Shown one piece after another: positions 7,741-16,513 of a stretch of 52,660 nt of DNA (positions within the stretch are counted from its first letter, which is position 1; each line of letters opens with the position of its first letter). Made by a program: the position numbers and the translations under genes. This DNA comes from Blastococcus sp. (GTDB taxonomy: Bacteria; Actinomycetota; Actinomycetes; Mycobacteriales; Geodermatophilaceae): the NCBI GenBank assembly GCA_025465355.1, contig JAODNN010000182.1, positions 1 through 52,660 on the forward strand. Reading direction: 5' to 3'. The notes under the pieces were generated by a model. The model was not told the origin of the DNA and made no database searches. It saw only the letters and a list, made by a program, of their open reading frames with translations.

Positions 7741-8849
7741 GCGCTGCTCCGGGAGAGGTAGGCGGTCAGGGCGTCCTCGACGGGCGCCAACCGGTCGACC
7801 AGGACGTGTTCCTCGCGGGTGTGTGCCAACTGGGGATCTCCGGGGCCGTAGTTGACCGCCGGGATGCCGAACGCGGCGAACCGGGCGACGTCGGTCCACC
7901 CCAGCTTGGCCCGGGCCGGCCGGCCGACGGCGGCGATGAACTCCGCCGCGGCCGGCTCGGAGAGCCCTGGCAGTGCTCCGCCGGCATTGTCGGTGACGGT
8001 GAGGGTCGCCCCGGCGGCCAGTGCATCGGCGAAGACCTCGCGGATATGGGCCTCAGCGGCGTCCTCGTCGCGGTCGGGCGCGTAGCGGAAGTTGATCGTC
8101 ACCGAGGACTCGTCGGGGATCACGTTGCCCGCGACGCCGCCGGAGATGCCGACGGCGTTGAGCCCCTCCCGGTACAGGCAGCCGTCGATCTCGATCTCCC
8201 TCGGCCGGTAGCCGGCCAGCGTGGTCAGCACGTCCGCCTGGCCGTGGATCGCGTTGACCCCCAGCCAGCTGCGAGCGCTGTGCGCCCTCCGCCCCTTGGT
8301 CTCGAGCACGGCCCGCAGGGTGCCCTGGCACCCGGCCTCGATCTCGCCGTCCGTCGGCTCCATCAAGATCGCGAGGTCGCCGTAGAGCCAGCCACGCCGC
8401 TCCCGCGCCACCCGGCCGAGCCCGTTCTTCGCGTGCTCGACCTCCTCGTTGTCGTAGAAGACGAAGGTGAGGTCGTGCCCCGGTTCCGCGCCGGGGACAC
8501 CGAACCGGCCGGCCAGCCGCAGCATGACCGCGTCACCCGACTTCATGTCAGTGGTGCCGCAGCCGTAGAGCAGGCCGGCCTCCTCGTCGAGCCGGCTGGG
8601 CACGTTGTCGGCGATCGGCACGGTGTCCAGATGCCCGGCGAGGACGACGCGGGTGGGTCGACCGAGGTTGGTCCGGGCCAGCACCGCATGTCCGATGCGC
8701 TCCACCTCGAGGCCGCCGAGCCCGCGCAGCGCCGTCTCGACGGCGTCCGCGAGCCGCTCCTCGCTGCCCGACACCGACGGTGTGTCGACCAGGGTGCGCG
8801 TGAGCGCGAGCACGTCGGCGGAGAGGTCGAGCTGCGGCGGATTACTCAC
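7737..8849 (-). CDS. dapE: succinyl-diaminopimelate desuccinylase
   Basis: This 370-residue M20-family metallopeptidase hydrolyses N-succinyl-LL-diaminopimelate to LL-DAP and succinate in lysine and peptidoglycan precursor synthesis. Visible metal and catalytic residues are LAGHLDTVP (His and Asp), [11 protein letters not shown] (bridging Asp), DNEEVEH (catalytic and metal Glu), ILMEPTDG (Glu) and the C-terminal LAHTREEHV (His). The start GTG 8849 gives [16 protein letters not shown]; the longer frame is antisense to dapD. It is divergent from dapD with 72 bases between starts and leads an operon with LOG, DivIVA and SRPBCC genes through 4-, 1- and 8-base overlaps. Confidence 0.94.
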   Translation of the reverse strand: MSNPPQLDLSADVLALTRTLVDTPSVSGSEERLADAVETALRGLGGLEVERIGHAVLARTNLGRPTRVVLAGHLDTVPIADNVPSRLDEEAGLLYGCGTTDMKSGDAVMLRLAGRFGVPGAEPGHDLTFVFYDNEEVEHAKNGLGRVARERRGWLYGDLAILMEPTDGEIEAGCQGTLRAVLETKGRRAHSARSWLGVNAIHGQADVLTTLAGYRPREIEIDGCLYREGLNAVGISGGVAGNVIPDESSVTINFRYAPDRDEDAAEAHIREVFADALAAGATLTVTDNAGGALPGLSEPAAAEFIAAVGRPARAKLGWTDVARFAAFGIPAVNYGPGDPQLAHTREEHVLVDRLAPVEDALTAYLSRSSA

Positions 8850-8908
8850 GGGTCCCGAGCCTAGGGGGCGCCCCCGCCACCGGCCGCCCCGGCGCGACCC
8901 ACCCTCGG

Positions 8909-8914
8909 TAGCGT
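8909..8914 (+). promoter_or_regulatory. -10 box of a probably leaderless dapD
   Basis: TAGCGT is followed by 7 nt and then GTG 8922, which is the spacing of leaderless promoters. It lies in the 72-base gap shared with divergent dapE. Confidence 0.5.
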
Positions 8915-8921
8915 CCTCGCC

Positions 8922-9920
8922 GTGACTGCCGATGCGCCCGCCACCGTGCCCGCCACCGCGCCCGTCTCCGCCGTCGCCGCGGGACTCGCGACCATCAGCC
9001 CGTCGGGCACCGTCCTCGACACCTGGTACCCCCAGCCCACGCTCGGGGCGCCCGAGGGCGCGCGGCCGGGGACGACGCGGCTCGGCGCACTCGAGCTCTC
9101 CGGCGAGCTGGGCCCCGACTACGGCGGCCTGGTCCGCCGGGACGAGGCGCGCGGCGTGGAGATCATCGCCGTCCGCACCGTGATCCCGGACCTGTCCGCG
9201 CCGCCGGTCGACACGCACGACGTGTGGCTGCGTCTGCATCTGCTCTCGCACCGGCTCATCCGGCCCCACGGTGCCAATCTCACCGGCATCTTCGGACTGC
9301 TCACCAACGTTGCCTGGACCAGCGCGGGCCCGGTCGAGGCGGCCGGGTTCAACGTCCACCGGCTGCGCGCCTCCGTCGGGCAGGTGACCGTGTTCGGCGT
9401 CGACAAGTTCCCGCGGATGGTCGACTACGTCATCCCCTCCGGCGTCCGCATCGCCGACGGCGACCGGGTGCGGCTCGGCGCGCATCTGGCCGAGGGCACG
9501 ACGGTCATGCACGAGGGCTTCGTCAACTACAACGCCGGCACGCTCGGGCCATCGATGGTCGAGGGCCGGATCAGCGCCGGCGTCGTCGTCGGGGCCGACA
9601 GCGACATCGGTGGCGGCGCCTCGATCATGGGCACCCTGTCCGGCGGCGGCACCGAGGTGATCTCGATCGGCAGCGGGTGCCTGCTCGGGGCCAACTCCGG
9701 CATCGGCGTCTCGCTCGGCGACGGCTGCGTCGTCGAGGCCGGCTGCTACGTGACCGGCGGCTCGCGGGTGACCCTGCCCGACGGCTCGGTGGTGAAGGCC
9801 CGGGAGCTCTCCGGCCGCGACGGGCTGCTGTTCCGTCGCAACAGCGTGAGCGGCGCGCTGGAGGCCCTCCCGCGCGAAGGCACCTGGGGCGCCCTCAACG
9901 CCGACCTCCACGCCAACTGA
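8922..9920 (+). CDS. dapD: tetrahydrodipicolinate N-succinyltransferase
   Basis: This 332-residue protein is the actinobacterial long form of DapD. It transfers succinyl from succinyl-CoA to tetrahydrodipicolinate, the step before DapC. The C-terminal half shows left-handed beta-helix hexapeptide repeats (for example [20 protein letters not shown] and [20 protein letters not shown]), and [17 protein letters not shown] is the conserved active-site stretch. The N-terminal domain begins after an Ala/Pro-rich leader. The length fits the mycobacterial enzyme. The stop codon TGA is the first three bases of the structured repeat at 9918-9978. Confidence 0.94.
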   Translation: MTADAPATVPATAPVSAVAAGLATISPSGTVLDTWYPQPTLGAPEGARPGTTRLGALELSGELGPDYGGLVRRDEARGVEIIAVRTVIPDLSAPPVDTHDVWLRLHLLSHRLIRPHGANLTGIFGLLTNVAWTSAGPVEAAGFNVHRLRASVGQVTVFGVDKFPRMVDYVIPSGVRIADGDRVRLGAHLAEGTTVMHEGFVNYNAGTLGPSMVEGRISAGVVVGADSDIGGGASIMGTLSGGGTEVISIGSGCLLGANSGIGVSLGDGCVVEAGCYVTGGSRVTLPDGSVVKARELSGRDGLLFRRNSVSGALEALPREGTWGALNADLHAN

Positions 9921-9978
9921 AAGAGGACCCCGTCCCACTCACCCCTCGCAAGCTCGGGGCGAGCCTCCGGACGGGGCC
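9918..9978 (+). repeat. structured stop-codon repeat, copy A
   Basis: The element starts with the dapD stop codon: TGAAAGAGGACC, then an inner hairpin, then GGACGGGGCC. Outer stem: GG pairs with CC, a single A (9927) bulges, CCCCG (9928-9932) pairs with CGGGG (9972-9976), and TCC pairs with GGA. Inner stem: CTC/GAG, an A-C mismatch, CCCC/GGGG, and the ten-base loop TCGCAAGCTC. A second copy at 42661-42723 on the other strand has the same start, the same loop and compensatory changes in the stems. It lies between dapD and the convergent hydrolase gene, so one role could be transcription termination, although no T-tract follows. Confidence 0.7.
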
Positions 9979-9980
9979 GG

Positions 9981-11087
9981 TCAGCGGAGGTTGGCGGGGG
10001 CCTCGGCGGGGACGTCGAGGTGCTCCAGCAGCGCAACGGCGAACTCGTGCGGCCGCTCGACGTGCGGCGAGTGGCCGACGTCGGGCAGCACGACCTCCCG
10101 GTAGGCGCCGCCGGTCGCCGCGTACCGGTCCAGCACCGACCGCGTCTGGGTGACCATCGGCTGCGGGGCGAAATCGCCGGCACCCGGCCAGCCCGGCACC
10201 GCGCCGACAGATCCCAGGAACGCCAGGTCGAACACCGACGTGTCGGAGACGATCTGGTCGGCGTCCCCTCGGATCCAGAGCACCGGCGGCTTGTCGGTCA
10301 GGTCGACGATGCCGGAGACGTCGAAGAAGGTCGGCGCCATCGTGTTGAGCACCCCCCGCGTCCCCGGGGCGAGGCCCGGCCAGGCGTCCACCGTCACGGC
10401 GTCCCCCGGGTAGTGGCCGGCACCGGTGCGGGTGCTGATCATCGAGGCGACGAACACGTCCTCCAGCCGCGGGTCCAGGGGCAGCGAGCCGGGTGCCACG
10501 TAGAACGACCGGAGGACGGCGCGCGGACCCGTCGGGTTGTCGACGCCGGTGTCCCCGGCCGCGAGTGCCGCGACGAAGTCCGGGTTGGCCCCACCGCCAC
10601 CGGAGCCGGTGCCGTCGGGGTGCACCAGCACTCCGTCGGCGCCGACCGTGCCACCGAACCCGTACGGCGAGATCGGCGCCACCAGCGCCACCGACGAGAC
10701 CCGCTCCGGCGCGTCGAGCAGGTACTGCAGCACGACCCCTGCGCCCATGCTCCAGCCGACCAGGTGTACCCGGCTCAGACCCAGCGTCTCGATCAGCGCG
10801 GCCAGGTCGTCGGACCAGTCGCGGGCACCGCGCGTCGCGTCGAGCGGCAGCGGGTCGGTATCGCCGTAACTGCGCAGGTCGACCGCGAGCACGCGGTGCC
10901 GACCGGTCCCGGCCAGGGCCAGCAGCGACTGCTGCCAGAACAGCGCCGAGCTGACGTTGCCGTGCACGAACAGGACGGCCTCGCCGGGCCCCGCGGGGTC
11001 GATGCCGTCCGGGTGGAGCACGGACTGGGTCAGCCGTGGCGTGGCCACCCTCGTCGCGGTGATGCCGGGCAGCAGGACGTCGACCAT
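9981..11087 (-). CDS. alpha/beta hydrolase
   Basis: This 368-residue alpha/beta-hydrolase-fold protein has the oxyanion-hole segment LFVHGNVSSALFW, the nucleophile elbow GWSMGAG, an acidic residue in WIRGDADQIV and the catalytic His in PDVGHSPHVERP. The order and spacing fit a complete Ser-Asp-His triad. An insertion around residues 145-250, including a Gly-rich GTGSGGGGANPD loop, makes a larger lid than usual. The substrate is unknown. ATG 11087 is preceded by AGGAG at a proper distance; the longer frame upstream is not needed. It is convergent with dapD and divergent from the lysozyme-like gene. Confidence 0.87.
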   Translation of the reverse strand: MVDVLLPGITATRVATPRLTQSVLHPDGIDPAGPGEAVLFVHGNVSSALFWQQSLLALAGTGRHRVLAVDLRSYGDTDPLPLDATRGARDWSDDLAALIETLGLSRVHLVGWSMGAGVVLQYLLDAPERVSSVALVAPISPYGFGGTVGADGVLVHPDGTGSGGGGANPDFVAALAAGDTGVDNPTGPRAVLRSFYVAPGSLPLDPRLEDVFVASMISTRTGAGHYPGDAVTVDAWPGLAPGTRGVLNTMAPTFFDVSGIVDLTDKPPVLWIRGDADQIVSDTSVFDLAFLGSVGAVPGWPGAGDFAPQPMVTQTRSVLDRYAATGGAYREVVLPDVGHSPHVERPHEFAVALLEHLDVPAEAPANLR

Positions 11088-11202
11088 GGATGCTCCTGTG
11101 GCTGGGAACTGGCCGCTCACGGTAGCGACGGGCGCAATCCCGCGACAGCGCCCCGGCCCGCCGAGGCACGCTGGGGTGTGCCGCACCCTCGCCTTGCCCA
11201 CC

Positions 11203-11208
11203 TACAGT
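11203..11208 (+). promoter_or_regulatory. -10 box of a probably leaderless gene
   Basis: TACAGT is followed by 7 nt and then ATG 11216, so the lysozyme-like gene is probably transcribed without a leader. Confidence 0.45.
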
Positions 11209-11215
11209 CGCACCG

Positions 11216-11920
11216 ATGACCGCGCCGCCTCGCTCCCCGGGTACCCGGAGTGGCACGGTCGGCAACCGCAGTGCGCCCGCCCGGCGGGCCGCCCGCCGGC
11301 GCACCGCCACCCGCCGCCGGCCGGCCGCCCGCCGGTCGGCCTCCCGTCGGTCGGCCCCGAGCGGCCGCCGCATCCCCCGCCGGGGACGCACCGGTATCCG
11401 TCAGTGGTGGCCGGGCCTCCTCGTCGCCGCCGCCGTCCTCATCGGGGTGGCCTGGAACAGCGACAGCCGGGGCATCCCGACCGTGCCGGGCCGTTGCGCG
11501 CTCCCCGGGTCCGCCCTGGTCGTCACCACGGAGCAGGCGGGCAACGCCGCGATCATCGCGGACGTGGCCCACGCCCGCGGGTTGCCTCCGCGCGCCCTCG
11601 TCATCGCGCTGGCGACCGCCCAGCAGGAATCGGGGCTGCGCAACCTCGACTACGGCGACCGTGACTCGCTCGGGCTGTTCCAGCAGCGACCGTCCCAGGG
11701 CTGGGGCACGGCCGCCCAGGTGCAGGACCCGGTCTACGCCGCGGGCAAGTTCTTCGACCACCTCATGCAGGTGCCCGGCTGGCACAGCCGCCGGCTCACC
11801 GACGTCGCGCAGACCGTTCAGCGCAGCGGCTTCCCGGAGGCCTACCAGAAGTGGGAGCCGATGGCGACGGCCCTGGCCAAGGCCGTACGGCCGGGATCGC
11901 CGCGGCTCACCTGCCGCTGA
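11216..11920 (+). CDS. membrane-anchored lysozyme/transglycosylase-like protein
   Basis: This 234-residue protein has a very basic N-terminal cytoplasmic tail (residues 1-63, rich in Arg and Ser), one transmembrane helix (about 64-80, WWPGLLVAAAVLIGVAW) and an extracytoplasmic domain. That domain has LATAQQESGLRNLDYGDRDS followed by LGLFQQRPSQGWG, which resembles goose-type lysozyme and transglycosylase folds, with Glu in QQESGL as the likely catalytic acid. Similar proteins are common in actinobacteria and are sometimes mislabelled heavy metal transporters. A cell-wall role fits its place among DAP genes, but enzymatic activity is inferred. The Arg-rich tail is unusually long and may interact with nucleic acid or membrane lipids. 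Confidence 0.8.
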   Translation: MTAPPRSPGTRSGTVGNRSAPARRAARRRTATRRRPAARRSASRRSAPSGRRIPRRGRTGIRQWWPGLLVAAAVLIGVAWNSDSRGIPTVPGRCALPGSALVVTTEQAGNAAIIADVAHARGLPPRALVIALATAQQESGLRNLDYGDRDSLGLFQQRPSQGWGTAAQVQDPVYAAGKFFDHLMQVPGWHSRRLTDVAQTVQRSGFPEAYQKWEPMATALAKAVRPGSPRLTCR

Positions 11921-11952
11921 GGTCGCCGTCCCCCGACCGGGAGGACGAGAAC

Positions 11953-13074
11953 TCAGCGGGCGCTCAGGCGCCCGACCGCGGCGGCGATCCGCTCGTCCGT
12001 GGCGGTCAGCGCCAGCCGCACGTGCTGGGCGCCGGCGGGACCGTAGAAGCTGCCGGGGGCGCCGACGATGCCGAGTCCCGCGAGCCAGTCGATGGTCGTC
12101 CAGCAGTCCTCGTCGCGGGTCACCCACAGGTACAGGCCGGCCTCGGAGTGGTCGATCCGCGCCCCCGTGGCCCGCACGGCGGCCGCCAGCACCTCGCGGC
12201 GGGCGCGGTACCGCTCGCGTTGCGCGTCGACGTGCGCGTCGTCGTCCAGGGCCGCGACCATCGCCGCCTGCACCGGACCGGGCACGAGCAGCCCGAGGTG
12301 CCGGCGGACCTCCCACACCCGGCGTACCAGCGCCGGGTCACCGGAGAGCAGGCCGGCCCGGTAGCCGGCGGCGCTGGACTGCTTGGACAACGAATGGACG
12401 GCGAGCAGCCCGGCGTGGTCCTCACCCGCCACTGCCGGATGCAGCAGCGAGCGTGGTTCGACGTCCCAGCCGAGCGTGACGTAGCACTCGTCGGCCACGA
12501 CCGGCACGCCGTGTGCGCGGCCCCAGGCCACCCAGGCCCGCAACTGGTCGTCATCGAGCACCCGGCCGTGCGGATTACCGGGAGAGTTCAGCCAGACCAG
12601 CACCACTCCGACGGCATCCGCCGGCGGGGTGTCGGTGCGCCGGACCGCCAGCCCGGCGAGCACGGCGCCGACCTCGTAGGTCGGGTAGGCGACCTCCGGG
12701 ATGATCACCGTCCCGCCGCTGGGCAGGCCGAGGAAGGTCGGCAGCAGGGCGACGAGTTCCTTGGACCCCACGGTCGGCACGATCGACGGGTCGGCGCCGA
12801 GCGGATCGGCCACCTCTACGCCGAGCCGGCGGTGCAGCCAGCGGGCCGCCGCCGTCCGTAGCGCGGCGGTACCGAGCGCGGCCGGGTAGCCCGGTGCGTT
12901 CCCGGCGGCCGCGAGCGCCTCGGCGAGGACGGCGGGGGTGTCGTCGACGGGAGTGCCGATCGACAGGTCGATCACCCCGCCCGGGTGCTGGGCAGCTCGC
13001 GCCCGCGCCGCGGCGAGGGAGTCCCAGGGGAAGTCGGGCAGCGCGCGGGACGTCCCCGGGACCGCGGTCGTCAG
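11953..13074 (-). CDS. dapC: succinyldiaminopimelate transaminase
   Basis: This 373-residue fold-type I PLP aminotransferase converts N-succinyl-2-amino-6-ketopimelate to N-succinyl-LL-DAP, between DapD and DapE. The start region LPDFPWDSLAAARARAAQHP with DLSIGTPVDDTP is typical of actinobacterial DapC. WLNSPGNPHGRV and the PLP-lysine motif VHSLSKQSSAAGYRAG are intact. The reading frame has no ATG, GTG or TTG near the family start. The best start is CTG 13074, which overlaps the fdxA stop as CTGA, so it is probably translationally coupled to fdxA. If CTG is not used, the only alternative is an upstream start deep inside fdxA. Confidence 0.9.
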   Translation of the reverse strand: MTTAVPGTSRALPDFPWDSLAAARARAAQHPGGVIDLSIGTPVDDTPAVLAEALAAAGNAPGYPAALGTAALRTAAARWLHRRLGVEVADPLGADPSIVPTVGSKELVALLPTFLGLPSGGTVIIPEVAYPTYEVGAVLAGLAVRRTDTPPADAVGVVLVWLNSPGNPHGRVLDDDQLRAWVAWGRAHGVPVVADECYVTLGWDVEPRSLLHPAVAGEDHAGLLAVHSLSKQSSAAGYRAGLLSGDPALVRRVWEVRRHLGLLVPGPVQAAMVAALDDDAHVDAQRERYRARREVLAAAVRATGARIDHSEAGLYLWVTRDEDCWTTIDWLAGLGIVGAPGSFYGPAGAQHVRLALTATDERIAAAVGRLSAR

Positions 13075-13397
13075 TTGTCTTCCCCCTGCGGCGGCAGCGC
13101 CGCGACCAGCGGGTGGTCCTTGCCGATCTTCCCGGTCTTGGCTGCGCCACCCGGGCTGCCCAGGTCCGAGAAGAACTCCACGTTGGCGTTGTAGAAGTCC
13201 TTCCACTTGTCCGGGACGTCGTCCTCGTAGTAGATGGCCTCCACCGGGCAGACCGGCTCACAGGCACCGCAGTCGACGCACTCGTCGGGGTGGATGTAGA
13301 GCATCCGGTCACCCTCGTAGATGCAGTCCACCGGACACTCGTCGATGCACGCCTTGTCGAGGACGTCGACGCAGGCTTGTGTGATCACGTAGGTCAC
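13071..13397 (-). CDS. fdxA: 7Fe ferredoxin
   Basis: This 108-residue cytosolic electron carrier holds one [3Fe-4S] and one [4Fe-4S] cluster. The N-terminal cysteines follow C-x7-C-x3-CP (CVDVLDKACIDECPVDC), and the second set is CVDCGACEPVCPVEAIYYED. The C-terminal extension ends in a short acidic tail, as in actinobacterial FdxA/FdxC. GTG 13397 has a strong GGAGGGA site upstream; the longer frame is non-homologous. It is cotranscribed with dapC, an arrangement also known in M. tuberculosis (Rv1177-Rv1178). It could supply electrons to many enzymes, for example the ferredoxin-type sulfite reductase in this window, but no direct link is shown. Confidence 0.95.
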   Translation of the reverse strand: MTYVITQACVDVLDKACIDECPVDCIYEGDRMLYIHPDECVDCGACEPVCPVEAIYYEDDVPDKWKDFYNANVEFFSDLGSPGGAAKTGKIGKDHPLVAALPPQGEDN

Positions 13398-13585
13398 GGT
13401 GCTTCCCTCCTGGGGGCGCGCGGGGTGGTCACCGCTGGCAACGCCAGGGTGGATCTTCTCGCCCCTAGTATCACCCGCCCTCCAGGGCCGAGCGCCACGG
13501 GCCCACCGCCCGGCGTGGTTCCCCCCGAAGGGGTGGGCGTCGGCGCCTCGCTCAAGCACTGAGGCCCGGTGCCGATCTTGACGAC

Positions 13586-16504
13586 GTGTCACAGGTACAG
13601 CCACGCCGCGGAGCCGTCTCGCGGCTGGTGCCACCGCCGGCGTCGCCGTACGACGCCGAGGCGTCCGTCGAGCACCTGCTCGCCCGCCTGCGCGCGGCCG
13701 CCGGAGCAACCCGCGTCTCGGTGTGGGTCTACGAGGCGACGACGGACATGGTGGTCCCCTACCGCCAGTCGGTCCGCGACTCCGGCACGGCCGACGACGA
13801 ACCGCCCCGGGTACGCACCGCCCTCGCTCGGTCCGGCTCACCTTTCCTGTCCACGGTCATCGGCACCCGGCGCCCGGTCATCGCCCGCGCCGACGGGCGC
13901 CGGGCGCCCGACCGCGAGCTGCACGAGCGCCGCATCGGGTCCGCCCACGGGGAACCGCTGATCCTCGACGGTGAGGTGATCGGCGTGCTCGCCCTGGAAC
14001 CGGCCGCCGCCGGCAGTGCGCACCTGCTCCGGCAGGCCGCCCCGAAGCTCGCCCTGGCCGTCTCCGAGGCGTGGACCCGCAGGTCGGAGAAGCGCCGGAC
14101 GGCACAATCCGAGGTCCTGCTGGGCCTCATCGAGTCCGCCGCCAAGGCCCAGTCCTTCGACCAGCTCCTCGGCGCCGCCTGCCGCCAGCTCGCCGAGCTC
14201 GGTGAGGTCGAGCGTGCCTGCGTCTTCCTCGTCGAGGACGGTCGCCTGGTCCCCCGGATGGCCAGCTACGCCGACGGCCGGCGCGACCTGACCACCTGGC
14301 GGCAGTTCACCAACGCGCCGGTCGGCCTGCGGTTGGCCGAGACGGTGCTGGACACCGGTGAGCCGATGGCGGCCGACCGCGACTCCGATCTTCTGTCCGG
14401 CTGGTGGGTCGACTCCTTCCACATCGCCTCGGCCCTGGCCGTGCCCCTCGGTCGGACGCCGAACCTGGCCGGAGTGCTCACCCTGGACAGCACCGTGCTG
14501 CGTCCGTTCTCCGAGGACGTGCGACGCCTGGCGTTCGCGGCCGGTGCACACCTGGGCGGCGTCATCGAGCAGGCACGCACCAGCCAGGCCCGCGCGACCT
14601 CCCTGAACACCGCAGGGGTCGTGCGCCAGCTGCTCGTCGACGGCGCGGGTGCCACCGGTGTGGCCGAAGCCGCCGAGGTGCTCGCCCGGGCGGTCCAGCG
14701 GCTCGCCGGGACCGAACGCAGCGCGGCCTACCTGTTGGACGGCGACGGCCGCATCGGTGCGGTGCGACACGTGGACTGGGCGGACGCGCACAAGGAGGTC
14801 ATCCAGCGGCAGCTCGTCGGCCGCCCGGCCACGGATGTGCCGCTGTGGCGGCTGACGACGACGGAAAAACTCCCGGTGTTCGTGGAGGACACCGCGACCA
14901 GCGACCTGCTCGACCATCGGCTGGTGCGCGCGCTGAACCTGGCTTCCTACATCAGCGTCCCGTTGCTCTCCGGCGACCGGCTGCTCGGTGTCATCGTCAC
15001 CGGGTCGGTGGCCCGCCACCGGGAGTGGTCGCCGTCGGTCCGGGACGCCGTGCGCCAGGTGACCCTCGAGGGTGCGCTCGTCGTCGAGAACGCCGAACTC
15101 CGCGCGGTGGAGCAGCTGCGTCTCCGCCAGCTCGCGACCGAGGCGCACCACGATCCGCTGACCGGCCTGGCCAACCGCCGACGGCTCATCGAGGAGCTCG
15201 AGGCGGCCGTCTACGGCCCCGGCGAGCGCAGCTGCGCGGTCCTGATGATCGACCTCGACCGGTTCAAGGAGATCAACGACAGCTTCGGTCACAGCGTGGG
15301 TGACGACCTGCTCTGCCTGGTCGGCCCCCGGCTGCAGCAGGCCCTCCGGCCCGGCGACCTGCTGGCCCGTATGGGCGGCGACGAGTTCGCCGTCCTGCTG
15401 CCCGACGCCGACGCCCCCCGCGCCCGGGAGGTCGCCGACCGCCTCGTTGCCTCGCTCCGCGACGCCTTCGAACTCGACGGCATGCCGCTGCACATCGACG
15501 CCAGCATCGGCATCGCCCTCTGCCCGGAGCACGGGCGGGACCGGTCGCTGCTGCTGGCCCGCGCCGACACGGCGATGTACGTGGCGAAGCGCGGTCGCCA
15601 CGGCTACGAGATCTGGGCCCCGGACGGCACCCCGGCCTCCCGGGACCGGCTCGAGACCCTGGAGCAGCTGCGCACGGCGCTGGACAGCGATCAGCTGGTC
15701 ACCCATTACCAGCCCAAGCTCGACCTGAGGACCGGACGGGTCATCGGGGTCGAGGCGCTCGTGCGCTGGGAGCACCCGACCCGAGGTCTGCTCTACCCCG
15801 ACGTCTTCCTCCCGCTCGCCGAGCAGGCCGGCCTCATGCGTCGGGTGGCCCTGCGCGTCCTGGAGCTGTCCCTGCGCGACCTGCAGGAGTGGCGGACCGC
15901 CGGGCACGACCTCACGGTCGCCGTGAACCTGTCGGTCTCCAACCTGCAGGACGTGGCACTGCCCGACCAGGTCGCGATGCTGCTGGCGTCCTTCGCCGTC
16001 CCCGCCGAATCGCTGATCCTGGAGATCACCGAGGACGTGCTCATGGCCGACGCGGCACGAAGCCAGCAGGTCATGGCGGCGCTGCGGCGGCTGGGCGTCG
16101 GGCTGTCGATCGATGACTACGGCACGGGGTACTCGTCGCTGTCCTATCTGAGGGCTCTCCCCGTCGACGAGCTCAAGCTCGACCGCAGCTTCGTCAGCTC
16201 GCTGACGACCGACGGGCGGGCCGCCGCCATCGTCCGCAGCACCCTGCAGCTCAGCCGGGATCTGGGCATGAGCATGGTGGTCGAAGGGGTGGAGGACGCC
16301 GCCACGCTCCGCGCGCTCCGGGTGTGGGGGTGCGACATCGCGCAGGGTTACCACATCGCCCGCCCGATGCCCGGGGAGCAGTTCCCCGGCTGGCTGGCTG
16401 ACCAGCCTCCGGCTGCGCCGGCCGTCCCCGCCGCGGAACCGACCGCACCCGCGGTGCCCGCCCCCCGCTCCCCCGTCGGCAGCCCCGCGGGACGCCGCCC
16501 CTAA
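13586..16504 (+). CDS. GAF-GAF-GAF-GGDEF-EAL cyclic-di-GMP protein
   Basis: This 972-residue cytosolic sensor has three GAF-like domains (about 20-170, 190-345 and 355-515), then a GGDEF cyclase domain and an EAL phosphodiesterase domain. The GGDEF signature is intact at 597-601, and an RPGD inhibitory I-site ends five residues before it. In the EAL domain, EAL (723-725), NLS, LEITED, IDDYGTGYSSL (Asp pair 843-844), ELKLDRSF and VVEGVED are all present. Both catalytic centres therefore look competent, and net activity probably depends on GAF ligands. No transmembrane segment is seen. The tail is a low-complexity Pro/Ala stretch. GTG 13586 is the assumed start; it is divergent from fdxA across 188 bases. 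Confidence 0.93.
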   Translation: MSQVQPRRGAVSRLVPPPASPYDAEASVEHLLARLRAAAGATRVSVWVYEATTDMVVPYRQSVRDSGTADDEPPRVRTALARSGSPFLSTVIGTRRPVIARADGRRAPDRELHERRIGSAHGEPLILDGEVIGVLALEPAAAGSAHLLRQAAPKLALAVSEAWTRRSEKRRTAQSEVLLGLIESAAKAQSFDQLLGAACRQLAELGEVERACVFLVEDGRLVPRMASYADGRRDLTTWRQFTNAPVGLRLAETVLDTGEPMAADRDSDLLSGWWVDSFHIASALAVPLGRTPNLAGVLTLDSTVLRPFSEDVRRLAFAAGAHLGGVIEQARTSQARATSLNTAGVVRQLLVDGAGATGVAEAAEVLARAVQRLAGTERSAAYLLDGDGRIGAVRHVDWADAHKEVIQRQLVGRPATDVPLWRLTTTEKLPVFVEDTATSDLLDHRLVRALNLASYISVPLLSGDRLLGVIVTGSVARHREWSPSVRDAVRQVTLEGALVVENAELRAVEQLRLRQLATEAHHDPLTGLANRRRLIEELEAAVYGPGERSCAVLMIDLDRFKEINDSFGHSVGDDLLCLVGPRLQQALRPGDLLARMGGDEFAVLLPDADAPRAREVADRLVASLRDAFELDGMPLHIDASIGIALCPEHGRDRSLLLARADTAMYVAKRGRHGYEIWAPDGTPASRDRLETLEQLRTALDSDQLVTHYQPKLDLRTGRVIGVEALVRWEHPTRGLLYPDVFLPLAEQAGLMRRVALRVLELSLRDLQEWRTAGHDLTVAVNLSVSNLQDVALPDQVAMLLASFAVPAESLILEITEDVLMADAARSQQVMAALRRLGVGLSIDDYGTGYSSLSYLRALPVDELKLDRSFVSSLTTDGRAAAIVRSTLQLSRDLGMSMVVEGVEDAATLRALRVWGCDIAQGYHIARPMPGEQFPGWLADQPPAAPAVPAAEPTAPAVPAPRSPVGSPAGRRP

Positions 16505-16507
16505 CGT
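16502..16507 (+). promoter_or_regulatory. -10 box of the GNAT gene, overlapping the upstream stop codon
   Basis: TAACGT begins with the stop codon TAA of the GGDEF-EAL gene and is followed by 6 nt and ATG 16514. The GNAT gene can therefore be transcribed without a leader even though it sits 9 bases after the previous gene. Confidence 0.4.
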
Positions 16508-16513
16508 CGGGGC

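Noticed and set aside
8850-9938. N-terminal extension of the dapE frame
   Set aside because: It lies antisense to dapD; the M20 domain begins at GTG 8849.
13523-13536. CCCC-CGAA-GGGG hairpin upstream of the GGDEF-EAL gene
   Set aside because: A four-base GC stem is expected by chance at this base composition.
13838-16354. Very long open frame antisense to the GGDEF-EAL gene
   Set aside because: It is a shadow of a GC-rich gene; composition is His/Gln/Arg/Gly-rich with no domain, while the plus strand has clear domains.
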